NCBI RefSeq assembly: GCF_002067135.1
Contig: NZ_CP020105.1
Coordinates: forward strand, 2,046,001 to 2,110,000
Origin: Spirosoma rigui
Lineage (GTDB): Bacteria; Bacteroidota; Bacteroidia; Cytophagales; Spirosomataceae
DNA length: 64,000 nucleotides
Direction of reading: 5' to 3'
Positions 50,396-59,159 of the stretch are shown here, piece after piece. The position numbers were made by a program, and so were the translations under genes. Each line of letters starts with the position of its first letter. Position 1 is the first letter of the stretch. Below the pieces are notes generated by a model that was not told where the DNA came from, searched no databases, and worked only from the letters and a program-made list of their open reading frames with translations.

Positions 50396-51283
50396 TCAGT
50401 GAATTTTGCGCTTTTTGGCGTAGTGGGAATAAACGAGCTGGATAATGCCGTCTTTGAGGCCCAGGTCCGGAACAATGATCTCGTTGGCGTTGGCCCACTT
50501 CATGACCGAAATATAGATGTCGGCGGCCGGGACAATGACGTCAGCGCGGTCGGCGTTCAGGCGAAGTTTGTTGATCCGGTCTTCCTGGCTGAACCCGGCT
50601 ATGTACTCCCGAATGCGCTCGATTTCAGCCCGGGTTGTGCTGGCATCCGACGTTTTGGACGCGAGGTTAAACAGCTTGCTGATGTTACCGCCCGTACCGA
50701 CGGCTACCACCTCCTGCGACGAATCGACGTTTTCTTCGACCCAGTCCTCGATTTTTCGCCAGCCGCCTTTGATCTCTTTACCTTCCAACAACCGTACCGA
50801 GCCTACCTTGAACGATTTGGAATTCACCTTTTGCCGGTTCACGTACAGGTTTAGTTCGGTGCTGCCGCCACCCACGTCGATGTGCAGAAACTGCCGGTCG
50901 TCCAGTGCCTGAACCACTACGTTATTGATCAGTTCGGCTTCTTTCTGGCCGTCGATGATGTTGATCTTTACGCCGGTCAGCGCTTCGATTCGTTTGGCTA
51001 CCTCGTGGCCGTTGGTCGACTCGCGCATGGCCGACGTAGCACAGGCCATGTATTCTTCAACCTCGTGGAGCTCCATGAGCAATTTATAAACCTGCATCAG
51101 CTTGGTCGTGCGGGCTTCCGATTCGGGCGTCAGCGCACCGTAATTGAACACGTCATGGCCAAGCCGCAGCGGAAAGCGGACGTATTCGACACGCTTGAAA
51201 CTGACCGTGTCGTCGTTGTGAAGAACGGTGGAGATTTGCAGACGGGCTGCGTTGGAACCGATATCAATGGCTGCCAGTTTCAT
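50396..51283 (-). CDS. Ppx/GppA family phosphatase
   Basis: 295 residues, actin-like ATPase fold: IDIGSNAARL (6-15, phosphate loop 1), DVGGGSTEL (136-144, phosphate loop 2) and VGTGGNISKL (about 195-204). Family members hydrolyse polyphosphate or pppGpp. The C-terminal HD-type domain of long exopolyphosphatases is missing, as in short Bacteroidota and actinobacterial forms. Whether it prefers polyphosphate or pppGpp cannot be said. Divergent from metH across 223 bases; CAAAAGTA at 51364-51371 gives a -7 match (TACTTTTG) on the minus strand. Confidence 0.9.
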   Translation of the reverse strand: MKLAAIDIGSNAARLQISTVLHNDDTVSFKRVEYVRFPLRLGHDVFNYGALTPESEARTTKLMQVYKLLMELHEVEEYMACATSAMRESTNGHEVAKRIEALTGVKINIIDGQKEAELINNVVVQALDDRQFLHIDVGGGSTELNLYVNRQKVNSKSFKVGSVRLLEGKEIKGGWRKIEDWVEENVDSSQEVVAVGTGGNISKLFNLASKTSDASTTRAEIERIREYIAGFSQEDRINKLRLNADRADVIVPAADIYISVMKWANANEIIVPDLGLKDGIIQLVYSHYAKKRKIH

Positions 51284-51363
51284 AGACGATAAGCGGAGTT
51301 AGTTGAAGAAGCGAATGTGCCGTCAGGACGAAAAATGACGTAGTCGCTTGTTCAGGCATCGAG

Positions 51364-51371
51364 CAAAAGTA
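51364..51371 (-). promoter_or_regulatory. Possible -7 element of the Ppx gene
   Basis: TACTTTTG on the minus strand, about 80 bases before the Ppx start; no TTG at the expected spacing. It lies next to, and divergent from, the metH promoter. Confidence 0.4.
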
Positions 51372-51379
51372 ACGGATTT

Positions 51380-51410
51380 TTGCCGATCAGGGTTTGACTA
51401 TGTACTTTTG
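51380..51410 (+). promoter_or_regulatory. Promoter of metH
   Basis: TTG at 51380-51382, 20 bases, TACTTTTG at 51403-51410: full consensus match. The leader of about 90 bases contains a 7-bp hairpin (GTGCCTT 51467-51473 with AAGGCAC) shortly before the TTG start, but no B12 box or SAM-riboswitch core that I can recognise. Confidence 0.75.
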
Positions 51411-51506
51411 TGTAGGCTTCCTACCCCTTTCTGCTTGTCCCGTTCTGGCCCAAATTGACAGTATACGTGCCTTACGCTGAGCAAGGCACACTAACAGCAA
51501 TAGCTT

Positions 51507-54500
51507 TTGAAAACATTACCTGAACTTCTCCAGGAGCGCATCCTTGTGCTCGATGGCGCGATGGGGTCCATGATCCAGCAGTATTCGCTTACCGATGCCG
51601 ACTACCGGGGGGAGCGCTTTACCGACTGGCCGCACGATCTGAAAGGCAACAACGACCTGTTGTCGCTGACCAAGCCCGAAGTTATTCAGGAAATCCACCG
51701 GCAATACCTCGAGGCCGGGGCCGATATTATCGAAACAAATACCTTCAGCAGTACGTCCATCGCCATGGCCGATTACCGCATGGAGGAACTGGCCTACGAA
51801 CTCAACTACGAATCGGCACGTATCGCCAAAGAAGCCACCGACGAATTTACGCGTCAGAACCCCGGCAAGCCACGCTTCGTGGCCGGGGCTATGGGGCCTA
51901 CCAACCGCACGGCCTCGCTGTCGCCCGACGTCAACAACCCGGCCTACCGCGCCGTTACCTTCGACCAGCTGGTCGACGCGTACTATGAGCAGGTGAAAGG
52001 GCTGGTCGACGGGGGAGCCGACCTGCTGCTGGTCGAGACGATCTTCGATACGCTGAACGCCAAAGCCGCGCTCTTCGCCATCGACAAATATTTCTCCGAA
52101 GAAAAGCGCCAGTCACTGCCCATCATGGTATCGGGTACCATCACCGATGCCAGCGGCCGGACCCTGTCGGGGCAAACGACCGAAGCGTTCCTGTATTCGA
52201 TGTCGCACCTGCCGTTGCTGAGCGTGGGGCTGAACTGCGCGCTCGGTGCCGAGCTGATGCGGCCTTATATCCAGACGCTCGCCAAAGAGTCGCCGTTCTT
52301 TACATCGGCTTATCCCAATGCGGGTCTGCCGAACGAGTTCGGGGAATATGACGAGACGCCTGATATGATGGCGGGCCAGATCGAAAGCTTCATCAAAGAC
52401 AGCTTCGTCAATATCGTTGGCGGCTGTTGCGGATCGACACCCGATCACATCCGGGCCATTGCGACCGTGGCGGCCAAGTACCCGCCCCGTCGCTTGCCGC
52501 AGCCTGAACCGTATCAGAAGTTGAGCGGTCTGGAGCCGCTGAAAATTACGGAGCAGACCAACTTCCTGAACGTGGGTGAGCGCACCAACGTCACCGGCTC
52601 GAAGAAGTTTGCCCGGCTGATCAAGGAAGGAAACTACGACGAAGCCCTGAGCATTGCGCGCGGTCAGGTCGAAGGCGGGGCGCAGGTGATCGACGTCAAC
52701 ATGGACGAAGGGATGCTCGATTCGGTCGAAGCCATGACCACGTTCCTGAACCTGATTGCCGCCGAACCGGATATTGCCCGCGTCCCCATCATGGTCGATT
52801 CCTCCAAGTGGGAAGTGATCGAAGCGGGATTGAAGTGCGTGCAGGGTAAAGCCATTGTCAACTCGATCTCGCTCAAAGAAGGCGAAGATGCTTTCATCGA
52901 ACGGGCGCGGCTCGTCCGGCGTTACGGGGCGGCTGCGGTGGTGATGGCCTTCGACGAAGCCGGCCAGGCCGACTCCTACGAACGGCGCATCCAGATTTGC
53001 GAACGGGCTTACCGGATTCTGGTCGACAAGGTGGGGTTTGCCCCGCAGGATATCATTTTTGACCCGAACATCCTGACGGTGGCTACGGGTATAGAAGAGC
53101 ACAATAATTACGCCGTCGACTTCATCAATGCTACGCGCTGGATCAAGGAAAACCTACCGCTGGCGAAGGTAAGCGGGGGCGTATCGAATATTTCGTTCAG
53201 TTTCCGGGGTAACGACGTGGTACGCGAAGCCATGCACTCGGCTTTCCTGTATCACGCTATCCGTGCTGGTCTGGACATGGGTATTGTCAACGCCGGGCAG
53301 CTGGAAGTATATGACAGCATCCCGAAAGACTTACTCGAACGCTGCGAAGATGTGCTGCTCAACCGGCGCGACGACGCCACCGAGCGGCTGGTCGACTTTG
53401 CCGAAACGGTTAAAGCCAAGGGTAAAGTGGTGGTTCAGGACGAGAGCTGGCGCCTGGAGCCCGTACACGAACGACTCAAACACGCGCTTGTTAAAGGGAT
53501 TACCGACTATATCGACCAGGACGTTGAAGAAATCCGGCACCTGGTGGAGCGGCCCCTGCACGTGATCGAAGGGCCGCTGATGGATGGTATGAACATCGTT
53601 GGCGACCTGTTCGGCGCGGGAAAAATGTTCCTGCCGCAGGTGGTGAAATCGGCGCGGGTGATGAAAAAAGCCGTTGCCTACCTGACGCCGTTTATCGAAG
53701 CCGAGAAAGACGGCACCGCCAGTTCGTCGGCCGGGAAAATTCTGCTGGCTACTGTAAAAGGCGACGTGCACGACATTGGCAAAAACATCGTTGGCGTCGT
53801 GCTGGGGTGTAATAACTACGAAATCATCGACCTCGGGGTGATGGTGCCGACCCAGAAAATTCTGGACGAAGCCCGCAAGCATAACGTTGATATTATTGGC
53901 CTGAGCGGCTTGATTACGCCTTCGCTCGATGAGATGGTGGGTGTAGCGAAGGAGATGGAACGGCAGGGCTTCACACTGCCGCTGCTCATTGGCGGAGCTA
54001 CTACCTCGCGGATTCACACAGCCGTAAAAATCGATCCGCACTATTCGGGGCCGGTGGTACACGTGCTGGATGCAAGCCGGAGCGTACCGGTAGCGGGGCG
54101 GCTCGTGAGCGAAACTGATGCTACGCGGGACAAGATCTTTACCGATATCAAGGCTGAATACGTCAAGCTGCGGAGCGACCACGCCAAGCGGCAGAAGGAA
54201 AAAGCGAGCCTGACCATCGACAAGGCACGGGCTAACCGGACGGTCATCGACTGGAGCCAGTTTGAGCCTACCAAGCCGACGTTTCTGGGCAACCGGTACT
54301 TCAACGACTATCCTATTGCCGAACTGGCGAAGTACATTGACTGGACACCCTTCTTCCAGACGTGGCAGCTGCACGGCAAATACCCCGCTATTTTCGAGGA
54401 TGCCGTCGTGGGGTCAGAAGCGAAAAAACTGTTCGATGACGCCAAAGCACTGCTACAGGAAATCATCGACAAGAAACTTCTGCGGGCCAATGCCGTGGTT

Positions 54501-55295
54501 GGTTTCTACCCCGCCAACTCGGCCGAAGACGATGTGCTGCTGCATGACTACGAAGAGCAGATCCGGGATGTTGCCTGTGAACGCCACGGGTCGCACCGAC
54601 ACGTAGAGTACAAAATATCCCGTTCGGCGGGCGATACGGCTGCGGCTGTCACACCCGCCGGTGAGCTAATCTACGATACTAAAACGGTACTGCACTTCCT
54701 GCGTCAGCAAAACCAGAAAGCGCCGGGACTGCCCAACCTGTGCCTCGCCGACTTCGTAGCTCCGCTCGACAGTGGCCGCGAGGACTACATCGGCGCTTTT
54801 GCCGTAACGGCGGGTATTGGCATCGAAGCACTGCTGGAAAAATACGAGCGTGACCACGACGACTACAACAGCATCATGGTCAAAGCTCTCGCCGACAGGC
54901 TGGCCGAAGCGTTTGCCGAGCGGATGCACGAGCGCGTTCGGAAAGAGTTCTGGCCTTACGCTACCGACGAAACGCTGAGCAACGAACAGCTCATCAAAGA
55001 AGACTACCAGGGCATCCGGCCCGCACCGGGCTACCCGGCCTGCCCGGATCATACCGAAAAAGGAAAACTGTTTGAACTGCTGAACGCGGGCGAAATTGGC
55101 ATCGAACTAACCGAAAGTTACGCCATGTATCCTGCTTCGTCGGTGAGTGGCTTCTACTTTGCCAACCCGGAATCGAAATATTTCGCGATAGGTAAAATTA
55201 ACAAAGACCAGGTGCTGGACTATGCCCACCGGAAAGACATGCCCGTCGACGAAATTGAAAAGTGGCTCGCGCCGGTACTGAGCTACGACGCGTAG
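51507..55295 (+). CDS. metH: Cobalamin-dependent methionine synthase, TTG start
   Basis: 1262 residues with all four modules: homocysteine-binding barrel (from [15 protein letters not shown]; zinc ligands in GLNCALG and [11 protein letters not shown]), methyltetrahydrofolate-binding pterin domain ([16 protein letters not shown], about 350-630), cobalamin-binding cap and Rossmann part with DVHDIGKN (about 753-760, cofactor His), and the C-terminal SAM-binding activation domain ([14 protein letters not shown]). The frame has a TAG stop directly upstream of TTG at 51507 and no ATG before residue 20, so TTG is the start that keeps the conserved N-terminus. Needs external or salvaged B12. Strong promoter at 51380. 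Confidence 0.96.
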   Translation: MKTLPELLQERILVLDGAMGSMIQQYSLTDADYRGERFTDWPHDLKGNNDLLSLTKPEVIQEIHRQYLEAGADIIETNTFSSTSIAMADYRMEELAYELNYESARIAKEATDEFTRQNPGKPRFVAGAMGPTNRTASLSPDVNNPAYRAVTFDQLVDAYYEQVKGLVDGGADLLLVETIFDTLNAKAALFAIDKYFSEEKRQSLPIMVSGTITDASGRTLSGQTTEAFLYSMSHLPLLSVGLNCALGAELMRPYIQTLAKESPFFTSAYPNAGLPNEFGEYDETPDMMAGQIESFIKDSFVNIVGGCCGSTPDHIRAIATVAAKYPPRRLPQPEPYQKLSGLEPLKITEQTNFLNVGERTNVTGSKKFARLIKEGNYDEALSIARGQVEGGAQVIDVNMDEGMLDSVEAMTTFLNLIAAEPDIARVPIMVDSSKWEVIEAGLKCVQGKAIVNSISLKEGEDAFIERARLVRRYGAAAVVMAFDEAGQADSYERRIQICERAYRILVDKVGFAPQDIIFDPNILTVATGIEEHNNYAVDFINATRWIKENLPLAKVSGGVSNISFSFRGNDVVREAMHSAFLYHAIRAGLDMGIVNAGQLEVYDSIPKDLLERCEDVLLNRRDDATERLVDFAETVKAKGKVVVQDESWRLEPVHERLKHALVKGITDYIDQDVEEIRHLVERPLHVIEGPLMDGMNIVGDLFGAGKMFLPQVVKSARVMKKAVAYLTPFIEAEKDGTASSSAGKILLATVKGDVHDIGKNIVGVVLGCNNYEIIDLGVMVPTQKILDEARKHNVDIIGLSGLITPSLDEMVGVAKEMERQGFTLPLLIGGATTSRIHTAVKIDPHYSGPVVHVLDASRSVPVAGRLVSETDATRDKIFTDIKAEYVKLRSDHAKRQKEKASLTIDKARANRTVIDWSQFEPTKPTFLGNRYFNDYPIAELAKYIDWTPFFQTWQLHGKYPAIFEDAVVGSEAKKLFDDAKALLQEIIDKKLLRANAVVGFYPANSAEDDVLLHDYEEQIRDVACERHGSHRHVEYKISRSAGDTAAAVTPAGELIYDTKTVLHFLRQQNQKAPGLPNLCLADFVAPLDSGREDYIGAFAVTAGIGIEALLEKYERDHDDYNSIMVKALADRLAEAFAERMHERVRKEFWPYATDETLSNEQLIKEDYQGIRPAPGYPACPDHTEKGKLFELLNAGEIGIELTESYAMYPASSVSGFYFANPESKYFAIGKINKDQVLDYAHRKDMPVDEIEKWLAPVLSYDA

Positions 55296-55317
55296 CCATT
55301 GTGGAATAGACCAACGC

Positions 55318-55353
55318 AAAAAAATAAGGCCCGGCAGATTGCCGGGCCTTATT
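55318..55353. terminator. Terminator between metH and the fasciclin gene
   Basis: A 14-bp stem (55323-55336 with 55340-55353), 3-base loop; the A run on its left is a T run for the minus-strand fasciclin gene. Also 28 bases past the metH stop. Confidence 0.85.
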
Positions 55354-55377
55354 CGTTACTCTACCTACTATTATACA

Positions 55378-55929
55378 CTAGGGCATCAACACCGTATCGA
55401 TTACGTGGATCACGCCGTTCGACTGGTTTACGTCGGCGATGGTAACAGTAGACGTACCACCCTTGGCGTCCATCAGCACAACGTTTTTGCCTTTCATCAT
55501 AGCTGTCAGGTTGCCACCGGCTACCGTTTTCAGCGTTGCTTTACCACCATTATCCTTGATCATTTTCATCAGATCGGCCGCGCTAACCTTACCGGGTACG
55601 ACGTGGTAGGTTAGAATGCCGGTCAGCATATCCTTGCTTTCTGGCTTCACCAGCGTTTCAACCGTGCCTTTAGGCAGTTTGTCGAACGCTTTGTTGGTTG
55701 GTGCAAATACCGTGAACGGACCCGCACCCGACAGCGTTTCAACCAGCCCGGCGGCTTTTACAGCGGCAACGAGCGTTGTGTGATCTTTAGAATTTACGGC
55801 ATTCTCGATGATATTCTTGGAAGGATACATGGCGGCACCGCCTACCATCACCGTTTTTTCCTGAGCAAACGAAACCTGGCTGATGGCCAGCAGCGTGATC
55901 ACCGAAAAAATAAGTTTGAACGTTTTCAT
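55378..55929 (-). CDS. Secreted fasciclin (FAS1) domain protein
   Basis: 183 residues from MKTFKLIFSVITLLAISQVSFAQ, a clear signal peptide. One FAS1 domain follows: DHTTLVAAVKAAGLVETLSGAGPFTVFAPTNKAFDKLPKGTVETL (H1 region) and LTYHVVPGKVSAADL, ending ADVNQSNGVIHVIDTVLMP (H2 region). Single-domain FAS1 proteins are common in Bacteroidota and are taken to act in adhesion or matrix binding. No lipobox or sorting domain, so it may stay in the periplasm. The longer frame with 23 extra codons is not used because it hides the signal peptide. Confidence 0.92.
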   Translation of the reverse strand: MKTFKLIFSVITLLAISQVSFAQEKTVMVGGAAMYPSKNIIENAVNSKDHTTLVAAVKAAGLVETLSGAGPFTVFAPTNKAFDKLPKGTVETLVKPESKDMLTGILTYHVVPGKVSAADLMKMIKDNGGKATLKTVAGGNLTAMMKGKNVVLMDAKGGTSTVTIADVNQSNGVIHVIDTVLMP

Positions 55930-56057
55930 GTGTCTGATTTGAAATTGTGAATTATGTACTGAATGTGTGATCGATCGACGGGAAGACATACGGTTCAACG
56001 TGATTGTTTAGATTTATCGGATTAAGAATAAATACTTAGGCGTGGCGGAGCGGCCAA

Positions 56058-56089
56058 ACAAAAAAACCGCCGGATACTATATCCGGCGG
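56058..56089 (-). terminator. Orphan intrinsic terminator on the minus strand
   Basis: A 10-bp stem (56067-56076 with 56080-56089) and, on the minus strand, a following T run of nine (A 56058-56066, with one C at 56059). No minus-strand gene ends before it. Confidence 0.75.
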
Positions 56090-56342
56090 GCTCGTCATCG
56101 GGAAGGGGGTGGGAAGAATGTAAATGCTGTACCGGCCGCAAAGTTGGTGGGTAAAGCGGGTGGTCAATAGGGGAAATAGGCCCGGAAACCACGCGGGGAA
56201 TAACCGTGACCAATACGGGAAAAAGACGGTATTACGGCTGAAAATCCCGGTTATTTTGTGTAATTATATTGTTATTTTTCTGACTATCAGGTGGTTAGAT
56301 TGGGGTGTTGAGGCTTGTAGAATTTGACCACGTGGATAGCCA

Positions 56343-56373
56343 TTGACAGGGCCGGAACTTCCGTCTATGTTTA
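56343..56373 (+). promoter_or_regulatory. Promoter of the hypothetical gene at 56397
   Basis: TTG at 56343-56345, 20 bases, TATGTTTA at 56366-56373, one mismatch in the last base of TAnnTTTG. The ATG is 24 bases on. Confidence 0.5.
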
Positions 56374-56396
56374 GTCTCCAAACCTAATCCATTGCC

Positions 56397-56777
56397 ATGC
56401 AGAATCTTTTAAATCCCGACGAGGTGACGCCGGGCCAACTGGCCGATCGCGTGAAAAACTATTTTGACTACGCCAGTACGAACGGCGCAGGAAACACATT
56501 TCTGGGCGCCATTATTACAAAAGATGTGTTGCGTGAGTTGCTCGACAGCGACGAACGCGTTGACGGTATCCGGATTTATTTGGCCAAGGACACGCCCCAC
56601 AGTGACCAGACTGATGTGCGGATGCTGGCCGTTCCGGTCGCGTTAATGGGCGATGAGCAATACGTTGACATACTGGATAACACGGGTAAAGTACACTTGA
56701 CCGCCTGCCGCGATCCGTACTGTCCCAAGAGTTTTATTCCGGGCCAACAAAATCTGCTGCCCGACAGCTATAAATAA
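56397..56777 (+). CDS. Conserved-looking small protein, function unknown
   Basis: I do not recognise this 126-residue protein. It is soluble-looking, with an N-terminal helical part (VTPGQLADRVKNYFDYAS), a region of beta-type residues (VDGIRIYLAKD, VRMLAVPVALMG, YVDILDN) and a C-terminal CRDPYCPKS with two Cys four apart. No signal peptide. It is the first of a run of + strand genes leading to the membrane protein, kinase and regulator (44 bases to the next start), so it may be made with them. Its promoter and codon use look normal. Confidence 0.65.
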   Translation: MQNLLNPDEVTPGQLADRVKNYFDYASTNGAGNTFLGAIITKDVLRELLDSDERVDGIRIYLAKDTPHSDQTDVRMLAVPVALMGDEQYVDILDNTGKVHLTACRDPYCPKSFIPGQQNLLPDSYK

Positions 56778-56821
56778 GCCCACGAGTGGCGTTGTCGCCC
56801 TTCTTCCTGCCTCCACACCTT

Positions 56822-57502
56822 ATGTTTAACTGGCTTTTGCAACTGTCAGTAGCAGACCAGCTCTATCTGAGTCTGTTATTGACAGTGCTTATTATTTTGC
56901 TTTTTCGGTACCGTGTTCTGGAATACAACCTTCGTCCGATGCTGTTGTTGACGGCGGTTCATTTACTGGCCGAACTGACGGCCGACAGCCTTCACTACGT
57001 ATACCGTCAGAATAATATCATCGTTTACCATTTTCTCGCCCCCATCGAGTACGTTATTGTCGCCATTATTTTCTACCGTACGTTCGGGGAAGCGTGGCTG
57101 CGCAAGGTGGTTTTGTGGTCCATTCCCGCCTATATTGTGGTTGTCCTGTTACTTGAACTGTTCTGGGAGCCGCCAAACCAGAATAACTCACTCGCTTACC
57201 TGATCGAGAGCTTGCTCATCGTATACTGGTGTTTCTCTTACTTTAGGAATTTGCTCAACCGGGATGGGGGGTATCGGCCAGAAAAAGACCGGACTTTTTG
57301 GTTCGTGATTGCGCTGCTGTTCTACTTCATCGGTAATTTTTTCATCCTTGGCACCATGAACTACTTCGTGCAGAACGACCGGGAACTGGGTGCCAGGCTG
57401 TATTATGCGGGCTACGCGTTCTACTACCTGCTCTACACTACAATGGGAGTGATTTGCCTGCTTCGCTTTCCGGTTCCCGCCTATGATCACTACGACAAAT
57501 GA
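56822..57502 (+). CDS. Seven-helix membrane protein, unknown, paired with a histidine kinase
   Basis: 226 residues from MFNWLLQLSVADQ. Seven hydrophobic segments can be read (about 13-29, 37-55, 65-84, 93-113, 122-138, 155-175, 190-210), with short loops and a Cys- and Asn-poor core. No family recognised; topology would allow a small-molecule or membrane-state sensor. The stop lies 20 bases inside the start of the kinase gene, so the two are translated together; a two-part receptor is the natural reading. It is not a 7TMR-DISM protein because no extracellular beta domain is present. Confidence 0.7.
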   Translation: MFNWLLQLSVADQLYLSLLLTVLIILLFRYRVLEYNLRPMLLLTAVHLLAELTADSLHYVYRQNNIIVYHFLAPIEYVIVAIIFYRTFGEAWLRKVVLWSIPAYIVVVLLLELFWEPPNQNNSLAYLIESLLIVYWCFSYFRNLLNRDGGYRPEKDRTFWFVIALLFYFIGNFFILGTMNYFVQNDRELGARLYYAGYAFYYLLYTTMGVICLLRFPVPAYDHYDK

Positions 57503-58289
57503 TGTGCTGGTAATGCTGATCACCGGTACGATTGTCGTGCTGATGATGGCCCTTTTCGGCGTAGGTTTTATTTTGTATTACCACCGTCGTCAGCGGGAGA
57601 TCGTGCGCGAAAAAAGGCTCATGCAGGAAAACTACCAGCGCGAGCTTCTGCTCTCCCAGCTCGAAATACAGAACAACACCCTGCAACAGGTAGCGCACGA
57701 ACTGCACGATAACATCGGACAACTGCTGACCGTTGCGGTCATGCGACTCAATACACTCGAAGACGAGCTGGACCAACCCGGTGCCCAGCACACTGTGCAG
57801 CAGATACGGGAGTTGATCCGGACGGTCATTACCGACGTTCGCAGTTTATCGAAAACGCTTGACTTTGACACCGTTCAACGGTTTGGGCTGCTGCCCAGCC
57901 TTACGTTTGAACTAGACCGGATCCAGCGCGTAGCCCGTGTTCACACGCAACTGGTCACAACCGGCGACGTCTATTCCATGGGCGAACAGGCCGAAACGGT
58001 TTTGCTGCGAATGGCGCAGGAATCGTTGAACAACGCGCTCAAACACGCCCAGGCAAGTCAGCTGACAATTTCCGTCGATTACCAGCCCGAAACATTCAGG
58101 CTCGTCATTGCCGACGACGGGCGCGGGTTTAGTATACCCGACGTAGCCAGTCGTTCCATCGACCAGGCCGGTGCCGGGCTGAGTAACCTCAACCGGCGGG
58201 CGGGCCTGCTGGGGGGCACCTGTACCGTAGCGAGCCAGCCCGATCTGGGCACCCGGGTCGACATTGTACTGCCCCGCGTAAAAGGCTGA
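57483..58289 (+). CDS. NarL-family sensor histidine kinase with one membrane helix
   Basis: 268 residues: one N-terminal membrane helix (MLITGTIVVLMMALFGVGFILYY, about 11-33), a coiled coil (34-70), the HisKA_3 site HELHDNIGQLL with H75, then an ATPase domain with ESLNNALKHA, VIADDGRGFSIP and GLSNLNRRAGLLGG. Almost no extracytoplasmic part, so the overlapping seven-helix protein may supply the sensing. It is of the short intramembrane-sensing type and should phosphorylate the response regulator 139 bases downstream. The stop codon lies in a hairpin. Confidence 0.9.
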   Translation: MITTTNDVLVMLITGTIVVLMMALFGVGFILYYHRRQREIVREKRLMQENYQRELLLSQLEIQNNTLQQVAHELHDNIGQLLTVAVMRLNTLEDELDQPGAQHTVQQIRELIRTVITDVRSLSKTLDFDTVQRFGLLPSLTFELDRIQRVARVHTQLVTTGDVYSMGEQAETVLLRMAQESLNNALKHAQASQLTISVDYQPETFRLVIADDGRGFSIPDVASRSIDQAGAGLSNLNRRAGLLGGTCTVASQPDLGTRVDIVLPRVKG

Positions 58290-58323
58290 GTACCCGACCG
58301 GGCCGCGGACAGGTCGGGTACTC
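58288..58323 (+). terminator. Hairpin between kinase and regulator genes
   Basis: A 12-bp stem (58288-58299 with 58312-58323) overlapping the kinase stop codon. Only a weak T-rich tail (CATTTACC) follows, so it may lower rather than stop read-through. Confidence 0.55.
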
Positions 58324-58367
58324 ATTTACCCATTAATAAAAAGAAAGAGCAACCCGGGAGCAGGTTA

Positions 58368-58398
58368 TTGGATTAGGGGCGATAACTGTTTATTTTTC
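58368..58398 (+). promoter_or_regulatory. Own promoter of the response regulator gene
   Basis: TTG at 58368-58370, 20 bases, TATTTTTC at 58391-58398, one mismatch in TAnnTTTG; 31 bases before the ATG at 58429. Confidence 0.5.
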
Positions 58399-58428
58399 AG
58401 TCGAATAACCTTCTATCCTCTCTATGCC

Positions 58429-59076
58429 ATGCCTATATCCATCGCCATTGCCGACGACCACAACTTAGTGGCCGAAGCCATTTCTGACCTCGTTCAGAAA
58501 TTTGATAACTACGAGGTGTTGTTCGTAGCCGGCAACGGTCGCGATCTCCTCAACCGCCTGCAACGGGGACCCATACCGGACATTGCGCTGGTTGACCTCA
58601 ACATGCCCGAAATGGATGGCTTTGAAACAACGAGTCAGCTCCGGCAGCTGCACCCAAGCGTACGGGTGCTGGCGCTTTCCATGACCGACCGCGAAGAGCA
58701 TATTGTTCGGATGGTTCGTAATGGAGCACGTGGTTACCTGCTTAAAGATTGCCGGCCATCGGAGTTGCGCCGGGCACTGGACGATGTAACAACGAAGGGG
58801 TTCTATTACTCTGATTTTTTGACCCACCAGCTGATTCGCAGCATGAACCTGCCGGATGTGGCCGGACCGGTTTCGTATTTCAACCTCAACAAACGCGAAT
58901 TCAACTTCCTGAAACTGGCCTGCAGCGAATTGACCTATAACGAAATAGCGGATAAGATGTGCGTAAGCCCCCGCACCGTGGATGGCTACCGGGAGGCTGT
59001 ATTCCAGAAGATGAACGTACGGACCCGCGTAGGTATGGCGCTGGAAGCCGTCCGGAAAGGATTGGTAGAACTGTAG
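58429..59076 (+). CDS. LuxR/NarL-family response regulator
   Basis: 215 residues: receiver domain (1-125) with the acidic pair D9, D10, phospho-acceptor D56 (LVDLNMPEMDG), S83/T85 in LSMTD and K105 in LLKD, then a LuxR-type helix-turn-helix (about 150-215, with FLKLACSELTYNEIADKMCVSPRTVDGYR). Regulated genes are unknown. It follows the matching kinase but has a likely own promoter after the hairpin, so regulator and kinase levels may be set apart. Confidence 0.92.
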   Translation: MPISIAIADDHNLVAEAISDLVQKFDNYEVLFVAGNGRDLLNRLQRGPIPDIALVDLNMPEMDGFETTSQLRQLHPSVRVLALSMTDREEHIVRMVRNGARGYLLKDCRPSELRRALDDVTTKGFYYSDFLTHQLIRSMNLPDVAGPVSYFNLNKREFNFLKLACSELTYNEIADKMCVSPRTVDGYREAVFQKMNVRTRVGMALEAVRKGLVEL

Positions 59077-59097
59077 AAAAGTTGGTAGCGGGTAGGT

Positions 59098-59134
59098 GAG
59101 GAGCCGGTAAAAACAACCGGCTCCTCATCCTTTT
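59098..59134 (+). terminator. Terminator of the response regulator gene
   Basis: An 11-bp stem (59098-59108 with 59116-59126) with a short T-rich tail, 22 bases past the stop. Confidence 0.75.
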
Positions 59135-59148
59135 CTGCCCTTTGCTCT

Positions 59149-59156
59149 ATCTTTGC
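59149..59156 (+). promoter_or_regulatory. -7 element directly before the epimerase start (leaderless candidate)
   Basis: TATCTTTG is exact for TAnnTTTG and ends four bases before the ATG at 59160. Transcription would begin at or just after the start codon. No clear TTG at -33. Confidence 0.45.
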
Positions 59157-59159
59157 TGC

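Larger units (their letters stand above)
55930..56396. other. 467-base gap with an orphan terminator
   Basis: Between the fasciclin start (-) and the hypothetical gene (+). It holds a minus-strand terminator (56058-56089) and the promoter of the + gene. The minus strand has a short frame of 63 codons across the terminator, which I do not support as a gene. CAAACCTA at 56379-56386 is a -7 match on the minus strand, so a small RNA of about 300 bases ending at the terminator is possible. Confidence 0.4.

Noticed and set aside
51411..51506. Possible cobalamin or SAM riboswitch before metH
   Set aside because: No B12 box or SAM-II/SAM-I core could be recognised; only a 7-bp hairpin is present.
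56022..56213. 63-codon minus-strand frame
   Set aside because: A strong terminator lies inside it and the predicted protein is Pro/His-rich without any pattern.
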